Program-made: the position numbers and the translations under genes
The notes under the pieces: generated by a model
Told to the model about the DNA's origin: nothing
The model's input: only the letters and a program-made list of their open reading frames with translations
The model's database searches: none
Assembly (NCBI RefSeq): GCF_016907695.1
Contig: NZ_JAFBCK010000001.1
Span: forward strand, 1,054,001-1,118,000
Origin: Actinokineospora baliensis
GTDB lineage: Bacteria; Actinomycetota; Actinomycetes; Mycobacteriales; Pseudonocardiaceae
DNA: 64,000 bases
Reading direction: 5' to 3'
In this document: positions 16,150 through 24,175 of the stretch, in pieces
Position numbering within the stretch: the stretch's first letter is position 1
Layout of the letters: each line of letters begins with the position of its first letter

Positions 16150-16165
16150 GTGACCAAAAGGTCAC
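16150..16165. promoter_or_regulatory. Perfect inverted repeat, probable operator of the ArsR-SRPBCC gene
   Basis: GTGACC-AAAA-GGTCAC is a perfect 6-bp dyad with a 4-bp AT spacer directly upstream of the minus-strand regulator gene, whose start codon lies only 11 to 14 bp away. The short distance suggests that repressor binding would cover the promoter or transcript start. Confidence 0.65.
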
Positions 16166-16205
16166 ATGTCAATGCCGCGCGACCCCACGGGTGTGCCGGG
16201 GTCGA

Positions 16206-16979
16206 TCAGGGGGTGAGTCCGGGCAGGGTGGCGATCCGGGTGAGGGTCGAGTCCGGGATGACCTGGTCGAGCCGCCCGCCCAGATCGGCGGTCTCCATCA
16301 CCTCGACGGTCCCGCCGTCGGGGCGGTCGGCGGTGACCAGCACGACCGCGGGTCCGTCCGGCGGGTAGTCCCTGTTGATCCGCACCTGCGCACCGTTGAC
16401 GACCGAGCGCGAGCAGTTGGGCAGCGGCTTGCGGGTCTGGGCGTTGAGGCACTCGATCATGTGCTCTTGCGCGGTGGTGAAGTAGACCCTGATGACGAGT
16501 ACCCGGGGCCCCTTCGGGGTGCCCAAGATGATGTTCGCTTCGCCGTCGTCGTTGAACTCGTACCACTGGCGACCGGCCCGCTGCGAGCGCAGCGACACCT
16601 CAGCAGGCCAGACCAGCCCCGCCTTGCGCAGCAGGTCTGCCTGCCGGGGGGCGAAGGTCGTCGGCAACTTCGTCGTGGTCGTCACCTGCGCGGACACCGG
16701 GGGCTTGATCGGCTGCGGCTCCGGTACCGATGTCGCCCCGGCCGACGACGGCGGCGCGGCCGGTATGACCTCCGGCTGGCCGATGCCCAGCGCACCGCCG
16801 GACAATGCGGCCGCCCCGAACACCGCCACCGCGACAGCCGCGGCGACCCCACCGCTCGCCGCCGCCCTGCGCCTACGCAACCGTCGCCGCCCCTCCGCGA
16901 AGACGGCCTCGCGGTCGACCCCCAGCGGCGGCTCGTCGCCGAACGCCTTGCCGAGCAGGTCGCGCACGTTGTCGGTCAC
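16206..16979 (-). CDS. Single-pass membrane protein paired with a SigE-family sigma factor (possible anti-sigma factor)
   Basis: The 257-residue product starts at GTG 16979, overlapping the sigma gene stop by GTGA. It has an N-terminal cytoplasmic segment of about 38 residues ending in RRRLRRRRAAA, one membrane helix (GVAAAVAVAVFGAAALSGGAL), a Pro/Thr-rich linker (PIKPPVSAQVTTTTKLPTT) and an extracytoplasmic domain with two cysteines (ECLNAQTRKPLPNC), probably disulfide-bonded. I do not recognise the domain. Topology and translational coupling to an ECF sigma factor suggest an anti-sigma or signal-input role. No ZAS zinc motif is present. Confidence 0.75.
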   Translation of the reverse strand: MTDNVRDLLGKAFGDEPPLGVDREAVFAEGRRRLRRRRAAASGGVAAAVAVAVFGAAALSGGALGIGQPEVIPAAPPSSAGATSVPEPQPIKPPVSAQVTTTTKLPTTFAPRQADLLRKAGLVWPAEVSLRSQRAGRQWYEFNDDGEANIILGTPKGPRVLVIRVYFTTAQEHMIECLNAQTRKPLPNCSRSVVNGAQVRINRDYPPDGPAVVLVTADRPDGGTVEVMETADLGGRLDQVIPDSTLTRIATLPGLTP

Positions 16980-17485
16980 AGTTGCCCCTCCACCAGGACC
17001 CGCCCACCGGCCAGCAGCTTGCGCAGCGAGGCCAACCCCTTGGCGGCCTGGCTCTTGATCGTCCCCTCGCTCTTGCCCAACGCCTGCGCGGTCTCCGAGA
17101 CCGACAGGTCCTCCCAGTACCTGAGCACCACCACGGCGCGCTGACCAGCCGGGAGCTGCGCCAACGCCCGCCGAACGTCCACGGCGTCGTCCACCCCGCC
17201 CGCCTCGACGCCGACCTCGGGCAGGTGCTCGACCACGCTCTCCCGCCGCCGGAACGCCCGCCGCGACTCGTCGATCGCCGACCGCACCATGACCTTGCGC
17301 GAATACGCGTCGACCCCGCCCTCGCGGTTGAGCCGGGGCCACGCCACGTAGATCTTCGCGAGCGTCGTCTGCACCAGGTCCTCCGCGCGGTGCCAGTCAC
17401 CACCACTGAGCAGGAAGGCGGTCCGGCGCATGACTGTGGCCCGGCTCTCGAGGAACTCCCCGAACTCCGCGTCCCGGTCGGGCAC
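16976..17485 (-). CDS. SigE-family ECF RNA polymerase sigma factor
   Basis: The start is GTG 17485, five bases after GGGAGG; an upstream in-frame GTG overlaps that site. The 169-residue protein has sigma region 2 (ATVMRRTAFLLSGGDWHRAEDLVQTTLAKIYVAWPRL, with the conserved DLVQ helix) and region 4 (LAQLPAGQRAVVVLRYWEDLSVSETAQALGKSEGTIKSQAAKGLASL). These match the actinobacterial SigE-like ECF group. It directs RNA polymerase to a regulon that cannot be inferred from here. The gene is immediately downstream of the purM terminator and is followed by its coupled membrane partner. Confidence 0.92.
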   Translation of the reverse strand: MPDRDAEFGEFLESRATVMRRTAFLLSGGDWHRAEDLVQTTLAKIYVAWPRLNREGGVDAYSRKVMVRSAIDESRRAFRRRESVVEHLPEVGVEAGGVDDAVDVRRALAQLPAGQRAVVVLRYWEDLSVSETAQALGKSEGTIKSQAAKGLASLRKLLAGGRVLVEGQL

Positions 17486-17571
17486 TGACACCTCCCTAGG
17501 TCACCAGGTAGTACGGGGCGGCACCGCCGCCGGTTGCCTCCGCCTCCCCAGTCCACTATCGACCACGCAAA

Positions 17572-17601
17572 ACGCCCGCGGCAGATTTCTGCCGCGGGCG
17601 T
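17572..17601. terminator. Terminator hairpin of purM
   Basis: ACGCCCGCGGCAG (17572-17584) pairs perfectly with CTGCCGCGGGCGT (17589-17601) around an ATTT loop. It starts 17 bp past the purM stop on the minus strand and separates the purine genes from the sigma-factor operon. Confidence 0.85.
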
Positions 17602-17617
17602 GAGCAAACCGACGAGA

Positions 17618-18700
17618 CTAGAAGCGCGGGTGGTCTCCGTGGAGTTCGGCGCGGGGGGCGGTGGGGTCTTCGGCGGGGCGGACCTCGCCGAGGATCCAGG
17701 AGGGGACGTGGCGGGCGGTGAGGATGGCCAGGGCCCGGTCCACGTCTTCGGGGGCCACGACCGCGACCATTCCGACGCCCATGTTGAAGGTGCGTTCCAT
17801 CTCCTCGCGGGCGACGCGGCCGCGCTGGGCGATCAGGGAGAAGACCGGCTGCGGGGTCCAGGTGCCGCGGTCGAGCAGGGCGTGCAGGCCCTTCGGGATG
17901 ACGCGGGCGAGGTTGGCGGCCAGGCCGCCGCCGGTGATGTGGGCGAAGGTGCGGACCTCGGTCTCGGCGGCGAGGGCCAGGCAGTCCTTGGCGTAGATGC
18001 GGGTCGGCTCGAGCATCTCCTCGCCGAGGGTGCGGCCGAACTCCTCGACGTGGCCCGACAGCGGGATGCGGCCGATCTGCAGCAGCACGTGCCGGGCCAG
18101 CGAGTAGCCGTTGGAGTGCAGGCCGGAGGAGGCCATGCCGATGAGCACGTCGCCGGGGCGGACGCGGTCGGGGCCCAGGATCTGGTCGGCCTCGACGATG
18201 CCGACACCGGTGGCCGACAGGTCGTAGGCGCCGTCGGACATCAGGCCGGGGTGCTCGGCGGTCTCGCCGCCGAGCAGGGCGCAGCCCGCTTGGACGCAGC
18301 CCTCGGAGATGCCCTTGACCAGCGCCGCGATCCGGTCGGGCAGCACCTTGCCGACCGCGATGTAGTCCTGCAGGAACAGCGGCTCCGCCCCGCACACGAC
18401 CAGGTCGTCGACCACCATGGCCACCAGGTCGACACCCACCGTGTCGTGGATGTCCAGCGCCTGGGCGATGGCGATCTTGGTGCCGACGCCGTCGGTCGAC
18501 GACGCCAGCACCGGTTCCTTCCAGCGGTCGAGCTTGAGCTTGAACAGCCCGGCGAACCCGCCGATGCCGCCGAGCACCTCGGGCCTGCTGGCTTTGTCCG
18601 CCCAGGGCTTGAGCTTCTCGACCGCCTCGTCACCTGCCTCGATGCTCACGCCCGCGGCGGCGTAGGTGGCGTTGGACTCGGGTGAGCTGGTCTCAGTCAT
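17618..18700 (-). CDS. purM: Phosphoribosylformylglycinamidine cyclo-ligase (AIR synthetase)
   Basis: The 360-residue enzyme starts at the ATG at 18700 (MTETSSPESNATYAAAGVSI); an upstream extension has no homology-like content. Typical PurM features are ATYAAAGVSIEAGDEAV, STDGVGTK, GVDLVAMVVDDLVVCGAEPLF and LLGGETAEHPG, plus the C-terminal ITGGGLAANL and FNMGVGMV. It converts FGAM to AIR with ATP in de novo purine synthesis, in the cytoplasm. It follows purF by 31 bp in the same direction and is probably co-transcribed with it. The strong hairpin just downstream ends the operon. Confidence 0.97.
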   Translation of the reverse strand: MTETSSPESNATYAAAGVSIEAGDEAVEKLKPWADKASRPEVLGGIGGFAGLFKLKLDRWKEPVLASSTDGVGTKIAIAQALDIHDTVGVDLVAMVVDDLVVCGAEPLFLQDYIAVGKVLPDRIAALVKGISEGCVQAGCALLGGETAEHPGLMSDGAYDLSATGVGIVEADQILGPDRVRPGDVLIGMASSGLHSNGYSLARHVLLQIGRIPLSGHVEEFGRTLGEEMLEPTRIYAKDCLALAAETEVRTFAHITGGGLAANLARVIPKGLHALLDRGTWTPQPVFSLIAQRGRVAREEMERTFNMGVGMVAVVAPEDVDRALAILTARHVPSWILGEVRPAEDPTAPRAELHGDHPRF

Positions 18701-18731
18701 GGCTCGAATCGGGTAGGAGGGGCAGGGGCGG

Positions 18732-20264
18732 TCACGGACGCCGGAGGGCGTCCTCGGCACCGTACCCGGCTGGCTGCAGCGGCGCGGCGGAGCCCGCCAC
18801 GCCCTTCTCGATGCCTTCCAGCAGGTGCTTGCCGATCAGCGCGTCGTCGGGCAGTTCGATCGGGTACTCGCCGGTGAAGCAGGCCGCGCACAGCCGCGAC
18901 TTGGGCTGCTCGCTGGCGGCGATCAGCGCGTCCAGCGAGACGTACCCCAGCGAGTCGGCGCCGATGGAGCGGCGGATGCCGTCGAGGTCGAGGCCGTTGG
19001 CGACCAGCTCGGCGCGGGAGGCGAAGTCGATGCCGTAGAAGCAGGGCCACTGCACCGGCGGCGATGCGATCCGCACGTGCACCTCCAGCGCACCGGCCTC
19101 CCGCAGCATCCTGACCAGGGCGCGCTGGGTGTTGCCGCGCACCACCGAGTCGTCGACCACGATCAGCCGCTTGCCCCGGATGACCTCGCGCAGCGGGTTG
19201 AGCTTGAGCCGGATGCCGAGCTGGCGGATGGTCTGCGACGGCTGGATGAAGGTGCGGCCGACGTAGGCGTTCTTCACCAGGGCCGTGCCGAACGGGATGC
19301 CGCTGCCCTGGGCGTAGCCGATGGCCGCTGGCGTGCCCGACTCCGGGACCGGGACCACCAGGTCGGCCTCGACGGGGTGCTCGTCGGCCAGGCGGCGGCC
19401 GATCTCCACCCGGGTCGCGTGCACCGACCGGCCGGAGATGGAGGTGTCCGGGCGGGCGAGGTAGACGTACTCGAACAGGCAGCCCTTGGGTTCCGGGCTG
19501 GCGAACCGGGACGAGCGCAGGCCGCCGGTGTCGATGGCGATCAGCTCGCCGGGCTCGACCTCGCGCACGAAGGACGCGCCGACGATGTCGAGCGCCGCGG
19601 TCTCGCTGGCCACGACCCAGCCGCGCTCGAGGCGGCCGAGGACCAGCGGGCGGACGCCGTGCGGGTCGCGGGCGGCGTAGAGGGTCGACTCGTCGGAGAA
19701 GACCAGGCAGTACGCGCCGCGGATGGTCGGCAGGACCTCCAGCGCGGCCTGCTCAAGGCCCTTGTCCGCGGCGCTGGCGGCGAGCAGGGCGGTCATGATG
19801 TCGGAGTCGGTGGTCGCGCCGTTGCGCGAGCTCACCCCGAGTTCGGCGGCCCGGTCGCGCAGCTCGGCGGTGTTGACCAGGTTGCCGTTGTGGCCCAGCG
19901 ACAGGCCGCTGCCGGTGGCGGTGGTGCGGAAGGTGGGCTGGGCGTTCTCCCAGGTGGTCGACCCGGTGGTCGAGTACCGGCAGTGGCCGACAGCGACGTG
20001 CCCGCGCAGCGACGACAGCACCTGCTCGTCGAAGACCTGGCTCACCAGGCCGAGGTCCTTGAACACGACGATCTGGTGGCCGTCGGCGACCGAGATGCCC
20101 GCGGCTTCTTGCCCGCGGTGTTGCAGTGCGTACAGTCCGTAATAGGTGAGTTTCGCCACTTCTTCGCCGGGGGCCCAGACCCCGAACACCCCGCACTCTT
20201 CGCGGGGCTCTGGCTCGGGCTGGTCGGAAGAGGGGATAGGGCCAGTCGTGAACTGGTCGGCCAC
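18732..20264 (-). CDS. purF: Amidophosphoribosyltransferase
   Basis: The GTG at 20264 gives 510 residues, with GGGAGCG upstream; the longer open frame has no site. A propeptide precedes ECGVFGVWAP, where autocleavage would expose the catalytic N-terminal cysteine of the Ntn glutaminase domain. The PRPP-binding loop VVDDSVVRGNTQRAL and cysteines in KSRLCAACFTGEYP for the 4Fe-4S cluster are present, matching the B. subtilis-type enzyme. It catalyses the committed step of purine synthesis. The 5' region is shared with the divergent TVP38 gene. Confidence 0.97.
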   Translation of the reverse strand: MADQFTTGPIPSSDQPEPEPREECGVFGVWAPGEEVAKLTYYGLYALQHRGQEAAGISVADGHQIVVFKDLGLVSQVFDEQVLSSLRGHVAVGHCRYSTTGSTTWENAQPTFRTTATGSGLSLGHNGNLVNTAELRDRAAELGVSSRNGATTDSDIMTALLAASAADKGLEQAALEVLPTIRGAYCLVFSDESTLYAARDPHGVRPLVLGRLERGWVVASETAALDIVGASFVREVEPGELIAIDTGGLRSSRFASPEPKGCLFEYVYLARPDTSISGRSVHATRVEIGRRLADEHPVEADLVVPVPESGTPAAIGYAQGSGIPFGTALVKNAYVGRTFIQPSQTIRQLGIRLKLNPLREVIRGKRLIVVDDSVVRGNTQRALVRMLREAGALEVHVRIASPPVQWPCFYGIDFASRAELVANGLDLDGIRRSIGADSLGYVSLDALIAASEQPKSRLCAACFTGEYPIELPDDALIGKHLLEGIEKGVAGSAAPLQPAGYGAEDALRRP

Positions 20265-20383
20265 CAAGCGCTCCCTGTGGACGGAGTGAGGGCTGCACCC
20301 CAGTGTAAGCGCTGCTCCGCGCGCCCAAGACCACCGGAAGGTGGGGCACGTCACCCCTCCTGCCTTGCCATTACCGTGTTGGG

Positions 20384-21043
20384 GTGCCCGGTCGTCGCGC
20401 TCTGCTCATCCTGCTTGCCGCTGTCTTAGCGCTCGTCGTGATCGGGTCGTTGATCCCCGTTCCCAACCCCGTGCAGGTGCGGACTTGGGCCGAGGGGCTC
20501 GGCTGGGCGACCCCGGTGGTCTTCCTCGTCGGTTACGCGCTGCTCACGGTCGCGCCCATCCCCCGCACGGTGTTCAACCTCTCCGCGGGTCTGCTGCTGG
20601 GTGGCGCCGCCGGGCTCGCGGTGGCGATGGTGGCCACGGTGATCGCGTCGGGTCTGGCGTTCTGGCTGGCCAGGGGCTTGGGCAGGCGCTGGGTGGAACG
20701 GCACATGGAGCGCGGCGCGGTGCGCGCGGTCAACGCGCGGCTCGCCGGTGGCGGCCTCGGCGCGATCGTCTCGCTGCGGCTGGTGCCGATGATCCCGTTC
20801 GCGCCGATGAACTACTGCTGCGGTCTCGCCGCGGTCGAGGTCCGGCCGTTCCTGCTCGGCACCTTCCTCGGCAGCCTGCCCGGCACCGCCGCGGCGGTCT
20901 TCCTCGGCGACGCCCTCACCGGCACGACCCCGCCCGCGCTGCTGGTGGTCTACGGGGCGTTGGCCGTGGTCGGGGCCATCGGGTTCGTCGTGGTCATGCG
21001 CCGCACGCGCCAACCCGCTGGGGCCGAGAACGCGGCCGCCTAG
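20384..21043 (+). CDS. TVP38/TMEM64 (VTT/DedA-like) membrane protein
   Basis: The 219-residue protein (GTG start) has about five hydrophobic segments. The VTT signature is visible: PIPRTVFNLSAGLLLGGAAGLAVAM, then FWLARGLGRRWVERHM and LRLVPMIPFAPMNYCCGLAAVEVRPFLLGTFLGSLPGTAA. This fold resembles lipid scramblases and DedA flippases; bacterial members are linked to membrane homeostasis and polyprenyl or phospholipid translocation. There is no short leader between a CATTAC-like -10 region and the GTG, so it may be leaderless. It is convergent with the SCP2-like gene, overlapping by 4 bp. Confidence 0.88.
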   Translation: MPGRRALLILLAAVLALVVIGSLIPVPNPVQVRTWAEGLGWATPVVFLVGYALLTVAPIPRTVFNLSAGLLLGGAAGLAVAMVATVIASGLAFWLARGLGRRWVERHMERGAVRAVNARLAGGGLGAIVSLRLVPMIPFAPMNYCCGLAAVEVRPFLLGTFLGSLPGTAAAVFLGDALTGTTPPALLVVYGALAVVGAIGFVVVMRRTRQPAGAENAAA

Positions 21044-21414
21044 AACCGCAGCAACGGCAGCAGGCCGGACAGGTCCGCGCGCGCACCCGAAGCGGCGACG
21101 CGACCCCCGGTGACGGCGTCGTCCCACCCCGTGCGGCCGGTGGCGAGTTCGAGCCAGGTCCGCGGATCCATCTCGACGACGTTGGGCGGTGTACCCCGGG
21201 TGTGCCGGGGACCCTCCACGCACTGCACGGCGGCGAACGGCGGCACCCGCACCTCGACGCTGTGCCCCGGTGCGTCCTGCTCCAGGGTGCGCAGGCTCAA
21301 CCGCACGGCGGCGGCGAGGACGGGCCGCGCGGGCTGGTCGCCGCCGTCGAGCCACTCGAGGGTGGCCGCGACGGCGGTGCGCAGCTCAGCGGGGTCGATG
21401 GTCTTGCGGGGCAT
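21040..21414 (-). CDS. SCP2-like sterol carrier family protein
   Basis: This 124-residue protein begins MPRKTIDPAELRTAVAATLEWL and has the pattern of small actinobacterial proteins annotated as sterol-carrier family (SVEVRVPPFAAVQCVEGPRHTRGTPPNVVEMDPRTWLELATGRTGW). The ligand is unknown. A homologue sits beside purF-purM in mycobacteria, as I recall, so its location here is conserved context. It has no signal peptide. It lies 10 bp downstream of the EspG-type gene on the same strand, and its 3' end overlaps the TVP38 gene end. Confidence 0.8.
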   Translation of the reverse strand: MPRKTIDPAELRTAVAATLEWLDGGDQPARPVLAAAVRLSLRTLEQDAPGHSVEVRVPPFAAVQCVEGPRHTRGTPPNVVEMDPRTWLELATGRTGWDDAVTGGRVAASGARADLSGLLPLLRF

Positions 21415-21423
21415 CCGGCGCGG

Positions 21424-22239
21424 CTAGTCCTCGACGTCGCGGACGACCTCGTCGAGGACTTCCTCGACCAGGTGCACCAGCTTGCGGTTGTCCGCGGGCG
21501 AGATCGTCGTCCACAGCGACCTGTCCGGCGCGGCCCTGCGGACCTGGACGTAGCGACCGGCTTCGGTGTCGAAGAACGACACGACCCGGTCCGCGCGCAC
21601 GCGCCTGCCGAGCCGGTCGCGGGCGGCCGCACCGAAGTTCCCGGTGCCCTGGACGTCGCCGATCATCTCGGTCAGCGCCGTCGCGTCCGCGTCGCGCACC
21701 CCCCTGGCGAGCAGGGCGAGCTCGAAGCTCTTCTGCGTGCCGTCGGTGCTCTTGGCCGCGGCCTCGAAGTCCTCGGTGCGCAACGTGATCGACGTGCCGG
21801 GACCGGCCTGCCACGCGGGCAGCACGGCGACCGCCGCCGCGGCGAGGCCGACCGGCGAGGTGCGGCTGAGCGTGATCCGGTCGCCGCTGAGCACCGCGAG
21901 CGCGGCCTCGTCGCGACCCGTCGCACAGGCCAGCAGCCGGACCCCGGTGCCGACCCAGGTCCGGCCGTCGACCTCGCGGTCCGGGCGGGCCAGCAGCCGG
22001 AACAGGTGCTCGACCTCGGGGTGCACGTCGACCTTGCGGCCGAGGCCGCGCTGGTCGAGGTCGGCCCAGACGCGCTCCTCGATCTGGGCGCGCTCCTCGT
22101 GGGTCTTGCCGGGGGAGGGCACCTTGACCACCAGGGGCATGGTCCCCGGGGTCAGGTGCTCCCACAGCACGTCGAACTCCAGCGCGGACAGCGACAGGGG
22201 CGTGCTCGTCACCTCGGCCACGACACCGAACGTCGTCAC
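21424..22239 (-). CDS. EspG-family chaperone for type VII (ESX) secretion
   Basis: The 271-residue protein fits the EspG family: an N-terminal LSLSALEFDVLWEHL, a central RTWVGTGVRLLACATGRDEAALAVL, then ITLSRTSPVGLAAAAVAVLPAW and the C-terminal DRVVSFFDTEAGRYVQVRRA with helices. EspG proteins hold PE-PPE heterodimers soluble and deliver them to the ESX membrane complex. The gene order PE-like, PPE-like, EspG fits that role exactly, and the GTG start overlaps the PPE-like gene's stop (GTGA). No ESX core gene (EccA-E, MycP) is in the window, so this is a satellite cluster. Confidence 0.85.
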   Translation of the reverse strand: MTTFGVVAEVTSTPLSLSALEFDVLWEHLTPGTMPLVVKVPSPGKTHEERAQIEERVWADLDQRGLGRKVDVHPEVEHLFRLLARPDREVDGRTWVGTGVRLLACATGRDEAALAVLSGDRITLSRTSPVGLAAAAVAVLPAWQAGPGTSITLRTEDFEAAAKSTDGTQKSFELALLARGVRDADATALTEMIGDVQGTGNFGAAARDRLGRRVRADRVVSFFDTEAGRYVQVRRAAPDRSLWTTISPADNRKLVHLVEEVLDEVVRDVED

Positions 22240-23555
22240 TCGTCGGCGCCGAGGACGGCCTGCGAGACCGCGCGCTCGTCGCCGAAGACGTCGTCGGTCT
22301 CCACGAGGTAGCTCGCGGTCTCGAACTCCTCCTCGTCGTCCTCGCCGTTGGCGCGGTTCGCGCCGCCGGGGGCTCCGAGGCCGCCCTTGCCGACCGCGCC
22401 CGCGGCGGTTGAGCGGGTGCCCATCACGTTCTCGCCGCCGAACCCACCGGCACCGGCCATACCGCCGCGACCGAGCTGACCGCCCTGCCGCGCGCTCTCA
22501 CCGGTCGCGCCGGGGCTGCCGATGCCGGAGCCGAGGCCGCCCTTGCCGTTGAGGCCGCCACCGGACCTCGTGCCCTCGGCGCCGTTGACGCCGCCGGTGA
22601 GGTTCAGGGTGCCGTTGAAGTTGCCGGTGCCGCCGTTCTGGGTGAACGGGCCGCCACCACCGGTGTTCGGGTTGCCGGTGAACTGGTTGTTGTTCAGCTT
22701 CAGGCCGTCGCCACCGGTCACCGGCGCCCAGCCGGACGGGGTGGTTGAACCATTCGGCCGCACGTACCCGGTCGGCGTGGTGGGCGTGGGGAAGGCGCCG
22801 GGACCGTGGTACGAACCGACGTTGCCGCCGCCGTTGGACGGCACGTAGTTGCCGCCGCCGATGTGGCCCACGTTGCTCGGGTGGTAGCCGGCGGTGCTGG
22901 TGCCGGAACCGCCGTTGGTGCCGGAGAAGTTCGACACGAAGTGGCCCGCCTCGTACCCGGTGCCACCGGAGGGCTCCGGGGTGGAGACGACCACGTCCGG
23001 CGGCGGCACGAACTCGCCGAGGGTGTTGGTGTTGAAGTTGCTGCTGGACTGGTAGTTGTCCATGGTGTCCACGGCCTTCTGGGACGCGGCGTCCTGGGCC
23101 GCTTCCTGGGCTTCGTGGTCCTGCGACTGGTTGACGACCGCGGCGGCGGGGCCGGGGTTGCCGGTCAGCAGCGCCGCGCCAGCGGCGAGCTTCGACCACC
23201 CGGACGGCGCCGGGGTGGTCACCTCGACCGGCTCGGGCATCTCCGCGCGCGCCTTGGCGACGATGTCGGCCTGGTACTCGGTGGAGGCGCGCATGCCGGA
23301 GGCGCCGGTCTGCGCGTCGGTGGCCCACGCCTGCAGCGGGGTCAGCCCGGCGTGCGCCTGGTCGGCCGCGCCGCCCTCCCAGCTGGCCTGCAGGGTGCCC
23401 AGCTTGGCGTTGAGGTCGGCGTCGATCTCGGCCAGCTCCGACTGCAGCGACTCCCAGTACTCGGTCTGCGGGGTCGACGCCGCCGGGCCGGGCCCGCCGT
23501 TGATCATCGTGTGCAGGGTGGGGTGGTCGTACCCGCGCCACCGGTGCATTGCCAT
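22236..23555 (-). CDS. PPE-like type VII secretion substrate with Gly/Asn-rich C-terminus
   Basis: The 439-residue protein has an N-terminal helical hairpin domain (about 1-125) with PPE-type W59-E-G61 in LQASWEGGAADQ, then an Asn/Gly/Ser/Pro-rich region (about 170-400) rich in GGN, GGG and PNTGGG segments, and an acidic end (EDDEEEFETASYLVETDDVFGDE). The C-terminal tyrosine stretch YLVET is only close to the YxxxD/E export signal. It should pair with the upstream PE-like protein and bind the downstream EspG. The long disordered tail suggests a surface or secreted protein. The low-complexity coding DNA gives open frames on both strands that are not genes. Confidence 0.85.
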   Translation of the reverse strand: MAMHRWRGYDHPTLHTMINGGPGPAASTPQTEYWESLQSELAEIDADLNAKLGTLQASWEGGAADQAHAGLTPLQAWATDAQTGASGMRASTEYQADIVAKARAEMPEPVEVTTPAPSGWSKLAAGAALLTGNPGPAAAVVNQSQDHEAQEAAQDAASQKAVDTMDNYQSSSNFNTNTLGEFVPPPDVVVSTPEPSGGTGYEAGHFVSNFSGTNGGSGTSTAGYHPSNVGHIGGGNYVPSNGGGNVGSYHGPGAFPTPTTPTGYVRPNGSTTPSGWAPVTGGDGLKLNNNQFTGNPNTGGGGPFTQNGGTGNFNGTLNLTGGVNGAEGTRSGGGLNGKGGLGSGIGSPGATGESARQGGQLGRGGMAGAGGFGGENVMGTRSTAAGAVGKGGLGAPGGANRANGEDDEEEFETASYLVETDDVFGDERAVSQAVLGADE

Positions 23556-23602
23556 GTTCGGATCACCCTCGGTAGGACAGCTGTGCGGTCAGGGGAGGCG
23601 GG

Positions 23603-23983
23603 TCACGCCTGGTGGGTCTTGCCCCACATGGCGGAGTTGGTGCCCTCGGTGCGCAGGTAGCCCTGCTCGGCCTGTTCGAGCGCGGTGATCGCGCGCTGCA
23701 GCTGCTCCTGGTAGCCGCGCAGGCACTTGCTGGCGGAGTCGTCGCCGCCGCCGTTGGTGCGCTGGGTGAACTCGGTCGCCGTCTCGCCGCTGACCGGGTC
23801 GTTGGCCCACTCGGGCACGCGCAGCGCGTCGAGGGCGGTGACCTTCTCCGACACCCTGGCGTGCGCCTCGCGGAACGCGGTGAGGGCGCCGGGGATGGCC
23901 GAAGGCTCGACCCGCAGGGTTTGGGTACCGGCGAACGCTGGTTCCACTGGTGCGGAACCACCACCGCCATCGGCTAGAAACAC
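23603..23983 (-). CDS. PE-like small type VII secretion partner
   Basis: The 126-residue product has a helical body starting RVEPSAIPGALTAFREAHARVSEKVTALDAL, like the N-terminal helix of PE proteins, and a second helix (SASKCLRGYQEQLQRAITALEQAEQGYL). It ends with a short tail. It is first in the PE-like/PPE-like/EspG operon, 47 bp before the PPE-like gene. PE-type proteins form a heterodimer with the adjacent PPE and carry the secretion signal. The PE assignment rests on position, size and helix pattern, because PE and ESAT-6-like families are too divergent to separate by eye. Confidence 0.72.
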   Translation of the reverse strand: MFLADGGGGSAPVEPAFAGTQTLRVEPSAIPGALTAFREAHARVSEKVTALDALRVPEWANDPVSGETATEFTQRTNGGGDDSASKCLRGYQEQLQRAITALEQAEQGYLRTEGTNSAMWGKTHQA

Positions 23984-24114
23984 CGTACTGACCCCCTGGT
24001 CCTGTGCATTTGCGACGACTCTATCTCTGATGAGCGCTCGCGTGGAACGGTTCCCGCGTTATTGGTCGACTTCGTGGGGAATTCCTCGCGCGGTGGCGGT
24101 AAGCGCCTCTGCGG

Positions 24115-24143
24115 TTACCGGACGTGAGCACCGGCTCTAGGAT
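24115..24143 (+). promoter_or_regulatory. Probable promoter of the T7SS-associated protein gene
   Basis: TTACCG (24115-24120) and TAGGAT (24138-24143) are separated by 17 bp. The -10 ends 32 bp before the ATG at 24176, and GGGAGG follows at a normal ribosome-binding distance, so spacing fits a housekeeping-type promoter. Confidence 0.5.
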
Positions 24144-24175
24144 GACCGGACCCACCCCGCGCCCGGGAGGCGACG

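Noticed and set aside
22806..23660. Plus-strand 284-codon frame over the PPE-like gene
   Set aside because: Gly/Arg/Val-rich shadow of a low-complexity gene; no ribosome-binding site or recognisable domain.
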